In this document: piece by piece, positions 58,565 to 64,000 of the stretch | Layout: each line of letters starts with the position of its first letter | Position numbering within the stretch: the stretch's first letter is position 1 | From: Vandiemenella viatica | Lineage: Eukaryota; Arthropoda; Insecta; Orthoptera; Morabidae | Direction of reading: 5' to 3' | Assembly (NCBI GenBank): GCA_031002005.1 | Contig: CM061921.1 | Span: forward strand, 121,178,597 to 121,242,596 | DNA length: 64,000 nt | The notes under the pieces: generated by a model | Databases searched by the model: none | What the model saw: the letters and a program-made list of their open reading frames with translations, nothing else | What the model was told of the DNA's origin: nothing | Made by a program: the position numbers and the translations under genes

Positions 58565-59960
58565 CTACATCTATATATATACTCTCTAATTCACAAAATT
58601 GTGGGTGGCAGAGGGTGCTCAGCACCAAAGCTTAATCTCTTTGTTGTGCATACCAATCCCTAATGGTACAAAGGAAAAAGGATTCATATATGAATCATTG
58701 CGGTACCTTATTTCTCTAATCTTATCTTTCCTGTCATTCTGGCTCAAATAGTTTGGTGGACGAAGTATTTCACTACACTCGTAAGTGAAAGTGGGAGTAC
58801 ACATGTTTACCAATAAGTTCAAATGAAACATGCGTCGTCTATCTACCAGAGACTCCCAGCCTAATCTACTAACCAGTTCTGTGACGCTTTCATAGGGACT
58901 GTAGCAAGCGGTCACGAATCGAGCGGCTCTTCTCTGTACTTTCTCTTTACTGTCGATCATCCCCTTATAAAATGGATCCGAGATGGCACAACAGTAATCC
59001 AAATGTGGACGCACAAAAGATTTGTACGCTATCTGCTTTGTTCATTACAATTTTTCAAGATTCGACCTATGAATCGCAGCCTAGAATTAGCTCTACCTAC
59101 TAACGAATTAATGTGTAAGACCCATTTCATGTTCCTTTGCATTGTTACTCCCATACATTTCATAGAATAAACCATATCGATAACTAAATTGTTTAACTCG
59201 TATTTCAGAGCAATTGGATTCTTTTTGTTTGTTATGCTCATTGTCTTGCACTTTTTACAATTTAGATGCCACTCAGCGCACCATGCCAAAGTAATATCCG
59301 ATCTAAGCAAGCGGCCAAATTCCTTACTTCCCTATAAATAACCGCATCATCAACAAACAATCTAAAAAGGCTTTTCACTTTGTCTACGAAATCGTTTGTG
59401 AATATTAAGAAAAGAATTGGTCCTATTACACTTCCTTGAGGTACACCCGAATTAACATCTAGATTAGAAGAACTTTCTCCTTCAACGACGACATACTGCA
59501 ACTGACCAGTTAGAAAATCCTTTATCCATTCACAAAGCTGATCCGATAAACTGAATGCTCGATACTTCGCTAAAAGGCGGTTGTGTGGCGCAGAGTCAAA
59601 GGCTATCTGAAAATCTAAAAAAATTGCATCTACTTGTGAACCTGCATCAATAACTTTCATTACGTCATGTGTAAATAGGGCCAGCTGTGTTTCACATGAT
59701 CTTTTCTTGCGAAATCCATGTTGATTTGTTGTAAGCTAATTATTATCTAGAAAATTCATAATGTTCGAGCATATAATATGCTCCATAACTCTACTACAAA
59801 CAGATCTTATAGATATGAGACGATAGTTTCCAGGATCATTTTGATCTCCTTTCTTGAAAATCGGAGTTACTTGCGCGATTTTCTAGTCTGACAGTACTTT
59901 TTGCTCTTCTAATGATTTACTGAATATATCAGACAGAAATGACACTGTGGATGGTGATTC
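58565..59960 (-). pseudogene. CR1/L2-like LINE, reverse transcriptase and C-terminal region
   Basis: The minus-strand order starts near 59960, followed by DAIFLDFQIAFDSAPHNRLL (59620 region), SGVPQGSVIGPILFLIF, and the catalytic box FVDDAVIY (FADD expected; aspartates kept). Then come MKWVLHINSLVGRANSRL, RPHLDYCCAISDPFYKG and KVQRRAARFVTACY, and the 3' end CTACATCTATAT at 58565. Three long open segments (59660-59262, 59310-59029, 59014-58619) are separated by frameshifts. The endonuclease is absent, so it is 5'-truncated. Better preserved than its relative at 23710-24960. Confidence 0.85.
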
Positions 59961-60059
59961 AGATGGGAACATTAAACTTGGCATCTGTCAACAATGTCTG
60001 TCGCAAGAGTAAGCCTGAATGACACAAGCCTGGATTTCACCCTCCCCTCTTTCATCTCT

Positions 60060-60360
60060 TATCCAAACAGTCTGGTGGCTTAATGGTTAAGGCGTCTGAC
60101 TGGAGGTCGGTAGGTCCCCAGTTGGAATCCCTGTCTCGGCAAAGATTTTTATACGCCCTTAACCCGATCTTTACTTCTGGCATAGTTTGTTGCATAAAAT
60201 GAAGTATGAAAGAACTCTTCTGTGCTTTGGGTTCCACGTTAAACTGTAGGTCCCCTGTACCTGGTTGGACTACTGGGTTAGGTTAAAATGGCTACAACAG
60301 GGGTGAATGCGCAGCCAATAGAAACCCTGTCACCAGGTCATTATGACCACACGGGATCAT
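60060..60360 (+). mobile_element. tRNA-like SINE candidate
   Basis: The head GGTGGCTTAATGGTTAAGGC resembles a tRNA A-box region, followed by CCCAGTTGGAATCCC in the B-box position (the canonical GGTTCGA is altered). The unrelated body runs to about 60360. No repeat partner is seen in this window, so the extent is uncertain. A degenerate tRNA pseudogene is the alternative. Confidence 0.45.
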
Positions 60361-61319
60361 TATTTTTATTAACTCTCATCTACAATACTAAAAAACACAA
60401 TAAACTGTTAGCAAGTACACCATCATAGTTATTAACACATACAACAATACTTACATAGGCAATAACTAACCACACCAGCTAGAGCATTACCCTCTATCGC
60501 AATCCGCAACACTTCTCATCTTGCCAAGGACGGCAAGTAACATTTCTATAATGTCGAAGACAGAATGTCAAACTTCTTGGCATTTTTTAATGATTATTCC
60601 TGGAGCCTTTAGTGTTAAAACCAAACTTGCGGACTTGTGCGACTACTCGCACTTTCCTACTACTCGGAGGGCCTTTACCTCCGGCGTATAACCAAAGTCG
60701 CTGGTTTGTATCCAACACAACACATTACCTAGTGACTAGCTTCCAGGTACAGAACCTTATATTAGTACTTATGGTCGCCAGAACTCCTTGAATTCAACAA
60801 TGCTTCATGGTTGGTGGTTGTTGTAAAAAATTTCTTAAGACGATTTATATATACAGATTATGTAGGTTTATTTAACAGTAGATTTCCTGCCACCACTGCT
60901 TATTAAATACTATATTGCATAAAGAAAACAGGATCTTTTCCAGAGAGTCTAAATAATTGTTTACCACTGGTTTCACTCAGAAAAATGTTTAAGATATATA
61001 TGTAAGTCGCTATGCAACCCTTGCACACTCAAATGGTTTAATTTTATCATTATGTTTTTAACACCACTATAGATCACAACATACGCACAACAGCTGTTGG
61101 TCTACAGACCATTGTCACATGTCTGCTGGCATTTCCTGTTTACTCGCCAGCTAACGCGAAGGTTTTACCCTCTATAAAGGCGGTCACACACGCTACGGTA
61201 TACCTGAGAGGTTTACCTGTGCAGGCAAACTGTACAGGTAGACCGGAATGCGTATGGCACAAAAATGCCCAACTATCTGGACTCGTACAGGTAACCGGAG
61301 AAGATTGAAAAATCATTCT
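60361..61319. other. No gene recognised; clustered ACAGGTA/TACCTGT words near the right end
   Basis: Random short frames. Between 61200 and 61300, TACCTG and CAGGTA words recur in both orientations and could form a short stem. Confidence 0.4.
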
Positions 61320-61560
61320 TCCTACCTATTCATCTCCTGATAAAATGGTTATTCAAATGATTCCTAACATCACCAGACAAATGACCATATGCGCCGTCTT
61401 GTTGGAACATTATAGTCGCCTTCAGATCCAACACCTGAAGGAGTAGGTGCTCAGTAATCATGTTGCAGTAAATTGCCCCTGTAATCGTCTTCTCATCAAA
61501 GTAAAATGGGCCAATTAGTCTAACGTGTAAAAGAGCCAAGCCAAATGTTTACTTTGGGGC
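61320..61560 (-). pseudogene. Scrap of a mariner/IS630-type transposase
   Basis: The minus-strand frame 61539-61330 contains FDEKTITGAIYCNMI and IMFQQDGAYGHLSGDVRNHL. The latter matches the FQQDGAPPH motif with the second catalytic aspartate of a mariner-like family common in arthropods. No termini and no other domains remain. Confidence 0.7.
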
Positions 61561-61699
61561 TTCCACGAGCATGTTCGCGGGTAATTTTTTGGCGTTTTGC
61601 GAAAGTAATGGGAGTCATCCATTTTTTCTTTTTTTGCTGATGTTCTTGTGTTCCTGGCACCGATACCTGTGGCGACCTGGCTAGGTTTTGGGTTTTATT

Positions 61700-62622
61700 T
61701 GTTCCTTGTTGTTTTCTCTATTTTTCACCTTAAGGGGAAAATTTCGGCCTCCTAGGAGGTCTTTGTTAAAACCACTTTAATGTGTCGGTAATTTCAATTT
61801 GGTGGGTGAATAATTGATAGTGGCACTTTATACCGGTGCCACCGTCTGGGAACTGTTATTCCAATGTTTTGCAGTCTGTCTTCAGTTTGGTGTAGTGTAT
61901 CGAGTCTTTGATGGAAGGATTTGGTTAGTATTTTAAACACTTGGTCTATTGTTTCTATTTGTGCTATTTCGAGCATTTCTATAATTCTTGTCCTTCTGTC
62001 AGCGTTTAAGATTAGGCGGAGGTACCTATTTGTAATTGTGATAGGTTTGTTTTACACGTCGTTCCCCAAATTTGACAGCCGAATGTTATTACTGGTAATA
62101 TTGATGATTTGTATAAATGGAGTTTTGTTTGTAGGTTCATTGATTGACAGATCAGTATTGGGAATATGTTTTTGATAATTCCTAGGACGTTTAGCCGTTT
62201 TTATTTACATGATGACGAAATGTGAGCGTTCTACCTATCGTGACTCCCCGGTATTTGTGAAATTTCTTCAATGGCACCTGTTTCCCAAATATAGTCAAGT
62301 TATGGTTTAGTTCAGGTCTTTTATGTGTAAAATATATTGCTGCCAATTTTTCGGAGTTTATAGTTATTTTATTTCTTTTACTCTAAGCTCAATTTTGTGT
62401 AGTTGATTTTGCATTCTGGTGTTATCCGTATGTTTTGCCCCGTAGTATAAATCGTCGTGTCATCCGCGAATTGAGCAACATGAACATGTTTTATGGTCGG
62501 AATATCGTTCACGTATATATTAAAAAGTGTGGGTGCTAATACTGATCCCTGTGTAGTCCTGTCCTCATCTGATGAATTGAAGATCGCACACCTTGCATTT
62601 CTATGTAGAATGTCCTTTTTTC

Positions 62623-62658
<36 letters not shown>

Positions 62659-64000
62659 ATTTATCAAGTGAATGATTGCTCTGTCAAGTGTAGTCTGGGT
62701 GATTAGTTTATATATAAAATTTTGGTGCCACACCTTGTGATAGGCCTTTTGTACATCAATAAAAGCTGCTGCTGTGGATCTGCCGAGATTGAACCTTTTG
62801 CTTATATTCTCAACCAGAAGTAGAAGCTGTACAGTTGCTGACATGTGAGGTTGGAATCTAAACTGTTCTTTATGAATGGTATTCTGTTCAGCCAGTTACT
62901 TCTGTATTCTTGTTAACACAACTCTTTCCAGCACTTTTGTTGTGGAGTTTAACAGGCTAATTGGTCTATTATTTGCGGGCAAGGATGAGTTTTTCCAAGC
63001 TTTAGGTATTGGTATTATTTTTGCTCTTTTCCAGTCTGCAGGAAAGTTTGCTTTTCTCAAGAAACTATTCAATATTCTTGTTAATAACACTATTCCCTTC
63101 CTAGGCAAGTGTTTCAGTTGGCAGTTTGTTATTTTGTCTGGTCCTGGGCCTTTTTTGTTTCGGAGTTTCCTGATGATATTCCTTATTTCAGCCGGGGTAG
63201 CCAAGTCAGTGTATTCTCCTATGTCTTCTTTTAGGAATGTGGAAACTGATTATTTGATAATTTCCTCTTCTTCCTTTTCTTCGTCAGTTTGTTGTATTAT
63301 AGGAGTTGCATACTGTTTTTCTAAATAGTCAGCCAGGATCTCTGCTTTTGTTAGTGGTTCGAAGATTTGCCTTTCGTCGGTGGTCATTGGTCTTTCCGGT
63401 GTTTCAGGATTTTTTAGTGCTCTTATTAGACCCCAAGCGTTTCGATGTTGGAGGGTGAGATTTGACATTTTTTCTTCCCAACGTTCAGTGTTTAGTTCTT
63501 TTAGTCTCTTCTGCAGGTTTCTTCTATAGTAGTTTGTAAGTCTTCTGTCTTGTGGGTCTCTGTACATCTGCCATTTTTTTCGGTGGAAGTTCTTTATTTA
63601 TTTTAGTCTTGCAAGCTCCTCTGGAAGGTCTGTTTTATAGTTCGGTGGCGGGTTTACTGTGTTATGGACGCTTTATGGTTAGCTTTATGGATATTTTTGG
63701 TCAGGTGGTTTTTAGCGCCATCTATTTCCTCTTGGCTTTCCATTCTATAAGTGGTTTTGATTTAATTATGCAATTCTTTTGTGAACATACCCCAGTCTAC
63801 CTGGTTTGTTATTTTTGTGGGTGGTGCTGTGCTCATCCAGTTGTTTAGCTTGACTATCACCGGGTTATGATCCGACGATAATTCGTTTACAGTGATTGGT
63901 TGAAGTATACGTGGAATATTCTTTGTTATCACAATATCTATGACATCTGGTTGATGATTATGATTTGCCGGTATGTGGGTTGGTTTCTCCGGACAAAAGA
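61700..64000 (-). mobile_element. Jockey-like LINE running off the window edge
   Basis: Minus-strand order from the right edge: the end of the endonuclease, with NELSSDHNPVIVKLNNW near 63890-63835 (SDHNP motif); a linker with DRRLTNYYRRNLQKRLKEL; then the reverse transcriptase with KKGPGPDKITN (63150 region), NNRPISLLNSTTKVLERVV (62945 region), AAAFIDVQKAYHKVWH (62755 region) and VAQFADDTT with an intact catalytic box near 62485-62455. C-terminal remains extend to about 61790, followed by a 3' untranslated part. A run of about 37 A at 62625-62661 breaks the polymerase frame. Frameshifts elsewhere make it inactive; the N-terminus lies beyond 64000. Confidence 0.85.

Noticed and set aside
60060..60135. 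Free-standing tRNA gene
   Set aside because: The A-box region is tRNA-like, but the B box is altered and stems do not pair well; a SINE head or tRNA pseudogene fits better.

Overview
The window reads as a piece of a large, AT-rich, transposon-packed animal genome, most likely an insect. The reasons are the spliced Dscam-like fibronectin exons, the mix of Penelope-like, jockey/CR1/L2-like and RTE-like retroelements, Ty3/Gypsy and Tc1/mariner elements, and a tRNA-derived SINE whose body and tail resemble SINEs I associate with Orthoptera and related Polyneoptera. The species is an inference. There are no bacterial features, no CRISPR array and no confident free-standing tRNA or rRNA gene.

Host gene. 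The only host coding sequence I can support is two plus-strand exons, 25765-25896 and 44164-44467. Both are GC-rich and flanked by AG/GT splice signals. Their phases match across an intron of about 18.3 kb, and together they encode one fibronectin type III domain and the start of the next. The sequence best fits the Dscam family of neuronal/immune Ig-FN3 adhesion proteins. Everything else behaves as intron or intergenic DNA loaded with mobile elements.

Layout. 795-8928 is a fairly young LTR element with LTRs of about 1086 bp. It has a coiled-coil gag-like reading frame and an unfamiliar second reading frame, but no recognisable protease, reverse transcriptase or integrase. 12590-14692 is a palindromic MITE with a non-LTR retroelement lodged in its right arm. 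15.5-20.3 kb holds a SINE, a LINE fragment split by an apparently intact Tc1-like transposon (16317-17744, transposase 16481-17503), and a degenerate hAT/ZMYM-like transposase. 21.9-25 kb holds two LINE fragments. The big intron (25897-44163) carries SINEs, two foldback MITEs, two dead Tc1 elements and RTE-like LINE remains, one of them split by a SINE with clear target-site duplications.

46559-55823 is a composite. Two Penelope-like fragments lie head to head, the whole is bracketed by a 14-bp direct repeat, and a decayed Ty3/Gypsy element (47092-54536) with a 4-bp target duplication sits inside the left copy. The right end carries a CR1/L2-like LINE (58.6-60 kb), a tRNA-like SINE, a mariner-type transposase scrap and a jockey-like LINE that runs off the window edge.

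Most of the elements are broken. The ones with the best claim to recent activity are the Tc1 transposon at 16317-17744 and the pol-less LTR element at 795-8928.
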